Below are positions 24,549 to 34,534 of a stretch of 64,000 bases of DNA, one piece after another. The translations under genes and the position numbers were made by a program. The notes under the pieces are model-generated. The model was not told where the DNA came from and searched no databases. It saw nothing but the letters and a program-made list of their open reading frames with translations. The stretch lies in assembly GCA_963691705.1 (NCBI GenBank), contig OY829545.1, positions 35,575,475-35,639,474 on the forward strand, in the 5' to 3' direction. This DNA comes from Viola odorata (lineage: Eukaryota; Streptophyta; Magnoliopsida; Malpighiales; Violaceae). How positions within the stretch are numbered: position 1 is the first letter of the stretch; every line of letters starts with the position of its first letter.

Positions 24549-24553
24549 AAATT

Positions 24554-25915
24554 TGATCGGTTGTCAAACCCGTCAAAAATAATAATAAAACCTGCAGTCA
24601 ATGTACACAATAAATTGTGTATAATGGTAGCAGGGTCGAACACAGGGATTAAGGGATCAACACTCGATTCAATTTGACAAACTAGGTAATCCAGGTAACA
24701 AGTAACATGGGGGTTTTTGAATGGTTGTTTGATTAATCTAATTATTAACTACGAAAGTAATAACAACTAGTAGCAAAGAGTAATAGAAGTAATAAGAGAT
24801 TAGAAGAGGAGAGAGCTCATAATAAGAGTCTGTATCCGGTTGCATTTATGGTCGACCGATCATTGGTGCAAGCATTATCTACCCCGAGCTGATAGATGCC
24901 CTATGGGGACCAGGTACGCTTAGGTCCCCTGCTTACCTTCGTAGTGGAAGCTACTCCAAGGTGCGCTTATGGAGTAACCTTGATAGTCCGCCATCCTCCA
25001 AGGTACGCTTATGGAGGCAACACTCGGATGCCCATGAAGAAGAGGTAAGGAACGTCTAGGGCGAGACACTCGGTACGCTTGAGGCTCTGCCCTAACGACT
25101 TGTTCAATCCAACTGAGAGAGATCAGGTTTTCGACCGCCTCCAGTATGGTTATCTACTTTACCCTGCAGCTTCGCGTTAGGTATAACAACAGGGACGATT
25201 GTAAAACTCTAGTTCAATTACTAGTTGATCAAGCTAATAATTAACCTAGGTAAATTGACAATTAATCATTGAACAAGAAAGATATTAGCCCAGAATTTAT
25301 GAAGTACAAATTAACCTCACGGCTTCCCTTGCAACCTTCAATCGACTCTTACCAAGAACAAGAAGACTAGCCGCTCATGTTAAAAGTAAAAATAAATAAA
25401 TAAATAAATGGCATAATTAAAATAGAAGAAGAGATGAAGGAGAAATCCTATTAATTGCCGGCCGGAGCAACTGCTCCGGTTTATTGAAAAGAAGAACAAA
25501 GGTGTTGACGACAATGGTGGCGCCAAAGTCTAGCGGGAGAGAAGAGGAAAAGAAAAAACCGATAACCTAATTACTAAAAGTCTTTACAGTCTTGTACAAA
25601 TAAAACTCCTAATCTGATTGGAATTAAACTCCCCATAGGACTTCTATTGCGATTGGGACTCCTGGAGCAATTAGCGAGTGGGTCTTCGCTTGTTTCCTTT
25701 TCTTGCTAGGACACTGCTGCTTTCCGCGAACATCCAGCTGCACGACCTAGCTGCTCAAATCCCTCCAGAAACTGATAGAAAGAGCTCATTTTTGTATTTT
25801 CTTCTAAATCAGACCAGATCTGTAAAAAGTGAATAAACACAGCAACATAAGTAGCATCATGATCTAAAAAGGCATACAAAAGAGAGGATAATTATGGACA
25901 TTGAACACTCTATCA
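24554..25915 (-). repeat. Athila-1 5' LTR, copy A
   Basis: 1362 bp, same length as the 3' LTR, ends TGATCGG...CTATCA, followed by target duplication AATAT. A few percent or less divergent from the 3' LTR by eye, with the four-hairpin array at 24905-25093. Confidence 0.92.
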
Positions 25916-26138
25916 AATATTTATTAAACCTTGAAATTAGAAAATAAAAATCCGGTTTGTTTGCACCCAAAAAAATAAAAATTCATTCTTTCTACATCAA
26001 CGGAATCATCTTCATCCTCAATCATCTACCACCATGACCATCACCACTAAACCATTTTCTTTATTAATCCCCCTATTTTTATTCTTGAAATTAATTCTCA
26101 TTTATAGTTTTTAATTTCATTTTTTTCCCCTTTTATAG
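25916..26138. other. Flank between Athila-1 and the MYB exon relic
   Basis: AT-rich sequence directly upstream of the MYB exon; the last bases (CCCCTTTTATAG) look like a genuine intron end with pyrimidine tract and AG. The MYB gene's first two exons are not here or on the far side of the Athila. Confidence 0.5.
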
Positions 26139-26331
26139 ATGGTCTCAAATTGCAGTATATTTGCTTGGAAGAACAAACAATGAGATCAAGAATTTATGGA
26201 ATTCTTGCCTAAAGAAGAAACTTAGACAGATTGAAACTAGCCAAAAAGACAAGAACACTACTCCTTCTGCACAAGATAAACAACAATCTGAAGTTGAAAA
26301 TTTTAAGCCAATTAGAGAAAGTAGTCCATGA
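26139..26331 (+). pseudogene. R2R3-MYB third-exon fragment, copy A
   Basis: After an intron-like TTTTATAG acceptor the frame reads WSQIAVYLLGRTNNEIKNLW then NSCLKKKLRQIE, the second half of the R3 repeat plus linker typical of plant R2R3-MYB transcription factors (MYB61/MYB86-like). The normally invariant Asp of GRTDNEIKN is Asn here, and a CGA-to-TGA change makes a stop at 26329-26331. Exons 1 and 2 are absent from the window, so this is a relic. Copy B keeps the Asp and lacks the stop. Confidence 0.85.
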
Positions 26332-27027
26332 GAAAAAACAAGAACAACCCAAATCCCAACATAGTAGGATTGCCATCAATTGGAATCCGCCAAGAACAAG
26401 GACTCATCTTTCTTGGACAGATTTCCAGCTCATCAATCTAAAATTGTCACTACCGACACCATTGTCATCATTATTGACGAGGTAGGCATCCACCATCACT
26501 AGATTCACCACCACCCATGGATCGATCTACAGTTAGCTTAATGCAATGGCAAACACCAATCAACTTAACGTATTTATTTCCCCACACCTGTTTGTAAGAT
26601 TTTGCCAATTTCAAAACACAACCAGCCACCACCACGACACCACCTCTTCTCTGCCTTCACCAGCCACCACCGTCTCTCCTTAGCCCTATCTTTATCACCA
26701 TCGATTCATCCTCAGCCCCTTCTACACCATCACCTCTCCTCCGCCTCTTCATTTACCATATTTTTGAATCTAGATATAGATTTGGATCTAATTCGAAATC
26801 TCACTCCTTCTCTCTTGCTCTTCCACCAATAACGCGTCTTGATTCGTCAAAAGTCTTAGATCTACAGCCTCTCGACTAGTCAAAACCATCACTTCTGTCA
26901 CAAGATCTATGATGGGTTCTTCTGCTACGTAGACTGTTGCCTCTTCGGCAGCGACACCGGGATCCAGCACCGCCCATATCACCGGAACTGCAAATGCGAG
27001 CTTCATAGATCCAAAGGAGTTTGCCCT
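26332..27027. other. C-rich spacer between MYB relic and Athila-2
   Basis: Contains CACCA-rich stretches (26500-26760) with His/Pro/Ser-rich open frames that look like low-complexity UTR-type sequence, not a conserved protein. No gene called. Confidence 0.4.
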
Positions 27028-28426
27028 TGATATGATGCATTTTGTGCTATTTTTCCACTCATTTCCTAGCTCATTTTGATCATGATGCTACTGATCCTCT
27101 CTTGTTTTCACACTATTTAGCAGATTAGAGCTTTTGGAAAGGAAATATCGAAAAGATGCATTTTTCATGGATTCTGGACGGATTTGAGCAACGAGGCCTT
27201 GCAGTAGTTGGCAGACAACATGCAGGCAACAACTTGCCCCTGCATATGTACGCACGCAGCAACAAAGGACTCAAGCGCGAACAAGGAAACTTCCTTTTTA
27301 AGGGAATCAACTGATCCGTTCCAATCAATTCCAATCTCCCCTGTTTTGGCAAGAAGAGATTCTGAGATCAATTCCAATTAAATTAGGATTTCCCTTTTAT
27401 TAATTTCTATTTTGGGAATTTCCCTTTTTTGTAATTTTCTCTTTTTAAAACCCCTTTAGTTTTGTGGGTTTAGAGATCTTCTTCCACTTTCGGATTTTGG
27501 AACATCATCTCTGCCGCTGGCACTCTTCTTCTTTATTCAATAAACTGGAGATTTACTCCGGTTGGTTCTTCATCTTCTCTTTTCTTTATGCAATTTTATT
27601 TATTTATTTACTTTAATTCTAATATGAGCGGCTAAGCTCATTTGTTCTTGGTAGGATCATCAAAGGTTGCTTAAGAAGGCTGTGAGGTTGAATTGAAATC
27701 ATTATATTACTGGTTTATATTTATTTACTTAACGTTTTCTTGTCAATTCTACTAGGACTACTTCTAGCATGATCAATTAGTTGTTTGCCCTAGGCGATTA
27801 AAGTCATCACTGTGGTTATAACTAACACGAAGCTGCAGGGTAAAGTAGACGACCAATCAGAGTCATCAGGTCACTGGTCCCATCTGATTGGGTTTAGTAA
27901 GTAATTAGGGTAGAGCCTCGAACGTACTGAGTGTCTCGCCCTGGACGCGTCTTCCTTCATCTTCATGGGGCTTTGAGTAGTGCCCTCATAAACGTACCTT
28001 GGGGGAAGGCAAAACATCAAGACTACTCCATAAACGTACCTTGGAGTAGTTTCTCATATGAAAGGAAGCAGGGGACCTAAACGTATCTGGTCCCTATAGC
28101 GCGTCTATCAGCGAGGGGTAGAAGATCATTGCACCAATGATCATCCGACTTTGAAAGCAACTGGAGATAGATTCCTACTGGGGACTTTTCTCTCTATTGA
28201 TCTTTTATTTCATTTTATTTTGGTTTATTACTATTTTCATAGTCATTAGTCAAACCAACTATCGAACCCCCCTTTACTTGCTACTGTTTCGGACTGTTTG
28301 TCCTGCACAACACAAGACAGTTTCTACCTTAGTCTCTGTGGATCGACCCTGTACCACTATACACAGTTTAATTGTGCACTTATTACAGGATATATATTAT
28401 TTTTGAGGTGTCTCGACAACACGTCA
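27028..28426 (+). repeat. Athila-2 5' LTR, copy A
   Basis: Starts TGATATGATGCATTTTGTGC, ends GACAACACGTCA, followed within 5 nt by the PBS. It carries AATAAA (27539-27544) abutting CTGGAG/CTCCGG, and the four-hairpin array at 27907-28095. Confidence 0.85.
27907..28095 (+). other. Four-hairpin array in the Athila-2 LTR
   Basis: Same order as in Athila-1: (1) 27907-27942, outer AGGGT/GCCCT, inner CTC/GAG around GAACGTACT; (2) 27982-28010, CCCTCA/TGGGGG; (3) 28023-28049, CTACTCCA/TGGAGTAG; (4) 28071-28095, GGGACC/GGTCCC. Loops are TAAACGTAYCT in 2-4. Total span is 189 bp, identical to Athila-1. Stem changes in hairpin 2 keep pairing (with a G-T wobble). Confidence 0.8.
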
Positions 28427-28431
28427 AATTT

Positions 28432-28449
28432 TGGCGCTGTTGTCGGGGA
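28432..28449 (+). other. Athila-2 primer-binding site, copy A
   Basis: TGGCGCTGTTGTCGGGGA, 5 nt after the LTR, a variant of the Athila PBS. Confidence 0.8.
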
Positions 28450-28622
28450 CTTCGGTACTGATCCTTTCTTTGTTATGTATGACCAGGTCATCCAATCCAA
28501 ATCCTTTACCACTCGATCCTGAAATCTGAAGAATAGAAAGATTGGCTAGAAGGCTAACCAGACTTTCTGCAACAATCAACAATCCCATTCAAAACCTCCT
28601 AGAAGTTGAAAATATCGACCAC

Positions 28623-29208
28623 TGATACGATCCAGGCTGCCTCCCCTAGAGGCCCCGAGCCTGCCTCGACTGATGTGAGTGTCAAGGCCTCGACTTGTCC
28701 ATGACCGATTGTCAAACCTATCTTGGACCATTTTGGACACCTCTTGAAGAGTTATCAAGGCCCTTTGTCCAAGGGTTATTTATGTATTTTCCTCTTTATT
28801 TTAGCTTTCCTATAAATAGAGGACTTAGCCTCATTTGTTAGTTGTCTTTGATTTGAATGTTATTTCTCTAAGACCAAACCCTAGTGTAGCTTAGGTAATT
28901 TAGGGTTCTTCAAACCAGCACTTCATCTTCCTTACTTTGTAACAAGGTTGCTCTAGCTAGCCTAGAGAGGGTTTGTTGGGTATTGAAGTTATATACTTAT
29001 TATTGTTCATCAAAACACTCTCCTTTTCATCCATTAATCCGCTGCACAATCCGCAACCTTCTTGCGACGTTATCCTCTCCATTTAAACATCTATACACCT
29101 TCATCCGTTCATCCATCCAAGCTGCCAACCTCTCACAAGAGGACTAGATCCGGCTCAAGAACAACAATTCGGCCTCTTCTTCTCCAAACAGAAGTTGAGC
29201 TCTTATCA
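28623..29208 (+). repeat. 5' LTR of family-2 element
   Basis: 586 bp; TATA box TATAAATAGA at 28811-28820. Differs from the 3' LTR by a C/A at the position following GATTGTCAAAC. Confidence 0.92.
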
Positions 29209-31007
29209 AGTGGTAGCGGAGCTTCAGCTGTCCTCTAGGTTGGTTTCCTTTGTTCATCTCTGTTCCTATCATATCCTCCACCATTAAAATCGCTTCCCCT
29301 TTGGTCATTTCTTTTCGTTTGTTCTGGTCAGAAATTTCTGTCCAGGGGTCAGTTTTTGAGTCTGTTTCCTTTTCTGATCTGGGTCAGTTTTCTACGTCAG
29401 AAAAATCTGAAAATTTCTGTGCTTAAACATCTTTCTGTGTAGAGAAACGTTTGTGTTTTGGTCTGCTGCTAACTCAGTGATCTTGGTACACGTTTCGGCC
29501 TTGGAAGAAAAGTGTGCAGAAATCGCGCGAGTAAAACAGTATGGTGTTGTGAGTCTGTTTTGAGTCCTTTACACTTGGAATTTCAGTTTCATTTCTTCTA
29601 CAAAGTTGTAGATCTTCGTCTTTAGAGTCTGTCCTGTGATTTTCGTAACTTTTGGGCCACCTTTGGGCTGTTTAAGATTCATAGACCGAAAGTGGTGCTT
29701 GGTGTTCTTCATGTTCATCTTGTGTTCTTGAGGATTTTGAGTTTTGATCTTTAGTGACCCATTAATTCCGAAAATCTGTGTTTGATGAATTGTTTTCTTC
29801 ATTTATTTCATTGAGACTGAATTAGTGTGATTGGTGTATGCATTTGGTTCATCCATGTGTAAGAACAAGTGTAATGTGTACCATGTGGAGCTTGTGGTCC
29901 CATTTTGTTGGTTTGTGTAGGTGTCCTCTAATATACTAGGTGCATATTAAGCCACATCACCTTCTTTGCTAGCCTAGTATCTCATATAGGATATGCATAG
30001 AATATTCTTTTAGATATTTTATGAGCACATCCTTGCCACCTCACTTGACACTCATTTGACACATCACTTGCCACCTCACCTATTTTTGCCACCTCATCAC
30101 TTGTGCCACATCATCAAATTTTTGGCATTTAGTGAAAATTATTTTTGTGTTTTAAACTACTTGTCATACACTTATGTTCATTTAAAAGACATGTCTTTCA
30201 TCCATTGAGCTCTCTTCACTCACTACAAAAAAAAAAAAAAAAAACAAGAAAAGAAAAGAAACAAAAGGGACTAAAAGAGAAGAAAAGAAAAGATCAAGTC
30301 CCTAAACAAAAGAAAAGAAAAGAAAGAGTAGTGAGTCAAAAGTAAGAGACTAGTGTGTTGACATTAGAAGTGTAGTAGTTTACAATTAGGTGTGCATTTG
30401 TTTGAGTTTCGGTTTTCAATTGGTGTTTTTCCAATTCAGATTTTCATTTTCTTTTTTTTTCCTTTTGACTAGCTTCGGCTTTTCCCTTTTTGTGTGAGTG
30501 TCTGCGCTCCAAAACTTCTGAAATTTTAACAGATTAAACTTCAGTCTGAGGGGAACAACTCTTATGTTGGACACTTCTCCTAATTCTGTTGGTTTCACAT
30601 ACTTCTAGCCAATTCAAAATCAGTGCGCAGTTTGCACTCGAAATTTCAGTTTTGAGTCTTTCTTTTCTTCTTGAGTAGCTTGTGTTTTGCTGTTTTCTTC
30701 TTTGTTTCCACACGTTACTACTCTTCTCTAAGTCCATTTACTGCCCAAATTAAATCCATTTTTCCTTGGGCAATAGTGCGGCTTTCCTTGCCTTTCTTTC
30801 TTACCTTGGTTGTCTTGCATTCCTTAAACCCTAGTTGATTCGTAGAGTCTTTCTAGCTTTGGTGACTGGTTTGCGATTGAGATAAGAGTGTGAGAGAAAA
30901 GTGTGAGTATTTAAGAGTGACAAACACGAGCGTGAAACACGTGAGGGAGAGCTTAACCCCTTGTTTTCTATCTACTATTTTTGTGTTCCTTTTGTAGGAA
31001 TTTTTCT
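29209..31007 (+). other. Noncoding leader of family-2 element
   Basis: Begins with the PBS-like AGTGGTAGCGGAGCTT (two mismatches from the initiator-Met PBS TGGTATCAGAGC). Contains an A/purine-rich stretch (30225-30340), CCACCTCA-type repeats (30035-30110), and at 30935-30954 the motif AAACACGTGAGGGAGAGCTT shared with the other gag-only elements. A TTTTGTAG precedes the ATG, possibly a splice acceptor. Confidence 0.6.
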
Positions 31008-31937
31008 ATGTCTTCCTACGTGCCGCCGCATTTGAGGGTTGCTCCTACTAGCCACGCATCTTGGTATCATGTTGAGCAGCCCCCCCACCTTGACCGTAGG
31101 ACCCCGCCTCCTCCTACATACCGATCAGTTCCTCCCACTCCTAGCTGTGGCCACGGACCCACTACATATGTCATTGATCGAGGACCTCATGCCCTCACGG
31201 CTCCTTATCACCGCGAGCCATACCAAGCGCATCTTGTGGATGCAGTGACTGAATTTCAACGCCAAGTAGAGACAATTATTTCAAGGTCCAGCCGGGTTGA
31301 GGTATCTCCTTCGCCCCCTCCTAGTGGCCCTTCCTTGCCTTCCTCTCGCGCAAGAGATATCTTTTGTACCACTTGCACGGGAAGGGGGCATTTGTGTGAT
31401 GTTTGTCCGAACAATAGAGTGCCTTTGGAGTGTGTACCAAACAGCCCGCATGAGGAGAGTTTAGTGCCGATTGGTTCTAGTAGGGTTTCGGCCCAATCAC
31501 CATCACTTGTTGAGGTTGAGTTGACTCCATTTGAGGAGAAGTTACTGGTGTCGGATGAGTCTACTTCGGATTGCCATGAGACAGCCGCTCATTGCCTTGC
31601 ATTGCAGCGCAAATTTCAGACCTTGGGTAGTGCCTTCTCCATCATTCCGAGGGTGCCTTTACATAGATTTGTGGATCCATTTCTCCTTGGTTTTGGTCAC
31701 ATGGGCAGCGCACATTTCTCTCCATTTGAGGCGCTTGCGAGTGGTCTCACGGTCTCGCACTTTACCATGATCCCTACCCAAGCCTTGGTCATGGCCCCTC
31801 GACATGCTCCTATAACCATTTGGCCTTCCATCCGTTTGAGCCTACATATTCGAGGTCGAATCCCTTCAAAAGCGGATGGGATGATACGATCCAGGCTGCC
31901 TCCCCTAGAGGCCCCGAGCCTGCCTCGACTGATGTGA
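31008..31937 (+). CDS. Gag-like zinc-knuckle protein of family-2 element, 309 aa
   Basis: An intact ORF starting MSSYVPPHLRVAPTSH. The N-terminal third is Pro/His-rich. A CCHC zinc knuckle, C-X2-C-X4-H-X4-C (CTTCTGRGHLCDVC, about residues 120-133), marks it as a nucleocapsid-type gag. The C-terminal half contains ELTPFEEKLLVSDES and matches nothing I know. The last 18 codons lie inside the 3' LTR, which starts at 31882. I chose the second possible start because the preceding codons lack an ATG. No typical capsid domain is evident, so it may be a reduced gag or an accessory protein. Confidence 0.6.
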   Translation: MSSYVPPHLRVAPTSHASWYHVEQPPHLDRRTPPPPTYRSVPPTPSCGHGPTTYVIDRGPHALTAPYHREPYQAHLVDAVTEFQRQVETIISRSSRVEVSPSPPPSGPSLPSSRARDIFCTTCTGRGHLCDVCPNNRVPLECVPNSPHEESLVPIGSSRVSAQSPSLVEVELTPFEEKLLVSDESTSDCHETAAHCLALQRKFQTLGSAFSIIPRVPLHRFVDPFLLGFGHMGSAHFSPFEALASGLTVSHFTMIPTQALVMAPRHAPITIWPSIRLSLHIRGRIPSKADGMIRSRLPPLEAPSLPRLM

Positions 31938-32467
31938 GTGTCAAGGCCTCGACTTGTCCATGACCGATTGTCAAACATATCTTGGACCATTTTGGACACC
32001 TCTTGAAGAGTTATCAAGGCCCTTTGTCCAAGGGTTATTTATGTATTTTCCTCTTTATTTTAGCTTTCCTATAAATAGAGGACTTAGCCTCATTTGTTAG
32101 TTGTCTTTGATTTGAATGTTATTTCTCTAAGACCAAACCCTAGTGTAGCTTAGGTAATTTAGGGTTCTTCAAACCAGCACTTCATCTTCCTTACTTTGTA
32201 ACAAGGTTGCTCTAGCTAGCCTAGAGAGGGTTTGTTGGGTATTGAAGTTATATACTTATTATTGTTCATCAAAACACTCTCCTTTTCATCCATTAATCCG
32301 CTGCACAATCCGCAACCTTCTTGCGACGTTATCCTCTCCATTTAAACATCTATACACCTTCATCCGTTCATCCATCCAAGCTGCCAACCTCTCACAAGAG
32401 GACTAGATCCGGCTCAAGAACAACAATTCGGCCTCTTCTTCTCCAAACAGAAGTTGAGCTCTTATCA
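31882..32467 (+). repeat. 3' LTR of family-2 element
   Basis: 586 bp, preceded by a purine-rich tract and followed by the ACCAC target duplication. Confidence 0.92.
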
Positions 32468-33506
32468 ACCACCCCGAACATCTAGACCAAGACGCTGAAA
32501 ACCCCATCATGGCAGAAGAACCTCCACGACCCCCCTCCTGTGAACAATCATTCCATAGAGGACCTAAATGCCACCACTGAGAAAAACTCAAGCTGCACTG
32601 TATGGCCTGAAGTGGCCAATGATTGGACGATCAAGTCCGCTGTCATGCACCACTTGCCCAAGTTCTACGGGTTGCCTAAGGAAAGCGCAATCCGACATCT
32701 CCAGCAGTTGCATTCCATCTGCGAGGCCATGAAGCGGGCCAATGTTGACATTGACTACGCTAAGCTGAAAGCGTTTATATGGTCCCTAGAAGATGAATCC
32801 CGCAATTGATTTTATGACTTACCACCTTGTTCCATCACCAACTGGGCCGACATGGCTAGTGTAACTAGAAAGAAATTGGTAGCCATAGTGCAAAAAGAGA
32901 GTGAGAATGTGGGTTAGTACTATGAACGGTTTAAGAAAATGCAAGCTCTCTGCCCCTCTCACAATTTGGCAGACCACACATTGTTACAATATTTCTACGA
33001 GGGACTGCTAGGGCGAGACAGAGCTATAATTTACGCCGCTTGCAATGGTTCGTTGCTTGCCCTCACCCCTGCCGCAACAAAGAACATCCTGGAACTCATG
33101 GCTAGGAACACTGTCACTGTAGAACCAAGCAACATCCAAGATGTACGCTAGGCCACCATAGAAGGCCAGTTGACCAACCTCACAGGGATGATTCAGAATC
33201 TTTCCACCGGTCAGCCCGTGCATGTCAAAACATGCGACATTTGCAATTTTAATGACCATCCTACCGATGCTTGCCCCTATATTCCGGATGAAATACAAGT
33301 TAATGCATTAGGAAATTACAATGGAGCCCCAAAGAAATTTGAGCCATATACCCAGAATTACAACAAAGGGTGGCGTCATCCAAACCTCAGCTACGACAAT
33401 AATGTTCAAGCGTCTAGCCCTAGTCAACAGCAACCGCAACATCCATTCCAGAATTAGTAGCAACCACCATTTAATCTGTAGAATTTCATACCGAGACCCA
33501 GCTACC

Positions 33507-34534
33507 TGATACGATCCTAGTTGCTTAGGATGCGTAGCACCAAATCTGATCGTTGTTCAAAAAAGGATTTCAATGCGGAATGAATAACTTGACTCGTGCG
33601 AACGTAGACTACCTCGCCAACTGAATGCTAAGAGTTCTAGTCGATTTCACGTCAAGGATCTTGTATCAGATTCTTAGGACTACTCCCAACGATAGTGAGA
33701 ATCGCACTAAGACAAACGAAACAATAATACAATTTCAGCACTTGAACAAGGGGCAGAGATTGAAGAGAGAAGTCTCAAATTTATCAAATAACAGCCAAGT
33801 TTCTAAGGAGGCCAAGTGGCTCCTTATATAAGGTTACAAGCAAACCCTAATAGGAATAGAAGTAGGAGTTCTAATTAAGGAAATTAACTTATTTAACTAA
33901 TTAATCAATTAACCAATTAAATAATTAACTAATTAACTAATTAAAGTAAATATAAATATATTTAAATACATTCCAGCTGCTCATGTCGAGTTCTCCATCA
34001 TCGGGCCAAGGTTTGGGCCGAAACTTCAAGTTGTATGTTGTCTCGCGCACAGACTGCGCACCATAATGTTTACGTCCATAACATTCAAACCACTGGGCCA
34101 AATGAGCTGAATATTGTCCCAAATGAAAGATAACATCCTGAAGTTTCCAACGAGTGGTCGATCGCATGATTCCGACATATACAGCGCCGTCTAGATTCAA
34201 TCGAAGTCGCTGGTCGTGCCTAGGCGTCTTCTCCTTGACAGCTAGAATGCCACCATGATCCACCTTGAGATTTACTTGTCCGAATGCTCTGAAACATGGA
34301 CACAACCTTCCTAAGACTCCAATAGGTCTTGTATATATGCTGGATCTTTTATTGAAGTCGTTCTTCCAAGGGTTGACTCGGATGGATGTCAAACCTTGTG
34401 CTAGGTGCCTCCAAGCCACCTTCCATGTCATCCTATGCCTGAAAGCTTGATCAAACAGCGTCTCCTGCCTTGTCTTCGTGTCTAGGGGATTTATTAACCT
34501 CTCTGGGGTTAGCCATGGGGCTAGGATCATATCA
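33507..34534 (-). repeat. 3' LTR of minus-strand family-1 element, copy A
   Basis: 1028 bp with TGATACGATCC / GGATCATATCA ends. Lacks 54 bp present in the partner LTR (around 36750-36805). The sense strand carries the end of the gag-like ORF (to the stop at 33937), an (AATTAGTT)n stretch, and the palindromic CCTTATATAAGG. Confidence 0.9.

Larger units (their letters stand above)
14491..25915 (-). mobile_element. Athila-lineage Ty3/Gypsy retrotransposon, copy A (11.4 kb, defective)
   Basis: Two 1362-bp LTRs (TGATCGG...CTATCA) are flanked by a 5-bp duplication AATAT (14486-14490, 25916-25920). On the minus strand the order is 5' LTR (24554-25915), PBS, gag, PR-RT-RH-IN, a third ORF, a long 3' noncoding region and 3' LTR (14491-15852). 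The PBS TGGCGCCGTTGCCGGGGA and gag start are typical of Athila. Stops, frameshifts and a 1.1-kb RT deletion make it non-autonomous. The insertion is shared with copy B, so it predates the duplication. Confidence 0.93.
28623..32467 (+). mobile_element. Gag-only LTR element (TR-GAG-like, family 2), 3845 bp, only in copy A
   Basis: Two 586-bp LTRs, TGATACG...CTTATCA, differing at one position by eye, flanked by ACCAC (28618-28622 and 32468-32472). The undisrupted site exists in copy B near 61838. The internal region has a PBS-like TGGTAGCGGAGC right after the LTR, a 1.8-kb noncoding leader, one ORF with a zinc knuckle, and a purine tract (GCGGATGGGA) before the 3' LTR. No protease, RT or integrase, so it needs a partner to move. 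It fits the class described as TR-GAG. Confidence 0.9.
28501..33470 (+). pseudogene. gag: Athila-2 gag, copy A, split by an insertion and full of stops
   Basis: The N-terminal piece (RRLTRLSATINNPIQNLLEV) ends at 28622 where the gag-only element inserts; gag resumes at 32473. Recognisable segments: HHLPKFYGLPKESAIRHLQQ, LKAFIWSLEDESRN and the zinc knuckle CDICNFNDHPTDAC near 33235. Several in-frame stops (for example after DESRN at 32807 and at 33149) and a shift in a C run near 32530 show it was dead. Parallel to Athila-1 gag in order of motifs. Confidence 0.85.
27028..33506 (+). mobile_element. Athila-2, plus strand, 5' part, copy A (interrupted)
   Basis: A 1399-bp 5' LTR, Athila PBS and a decayed gag. 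It is interrupted at 28623 by a gag-only LTR element with ACCAC target duplication, and cut at 33507 by a second, minus-strand gag-only element. Pol and 3' LTR are not in the window. It is diverged from Athila-1 but has the same leader architecture. Confidence 0.85.

Noticed and set aside
26788..27006. Minus-strand 72-codon frame present in both copies
   Set aside because: No start context, no family resemblance, and preservation is expected from the recent duplication.
30145..30345. Lys-rich open frame
   Set aside because: Produced by the A/purine-rich leader stretch of the family-2 element.
34265..34450. Plus-strand open frames in the family-1 LTR
   Set aside because: Antisense to the gag-like C-terminal frame, which has the better support.
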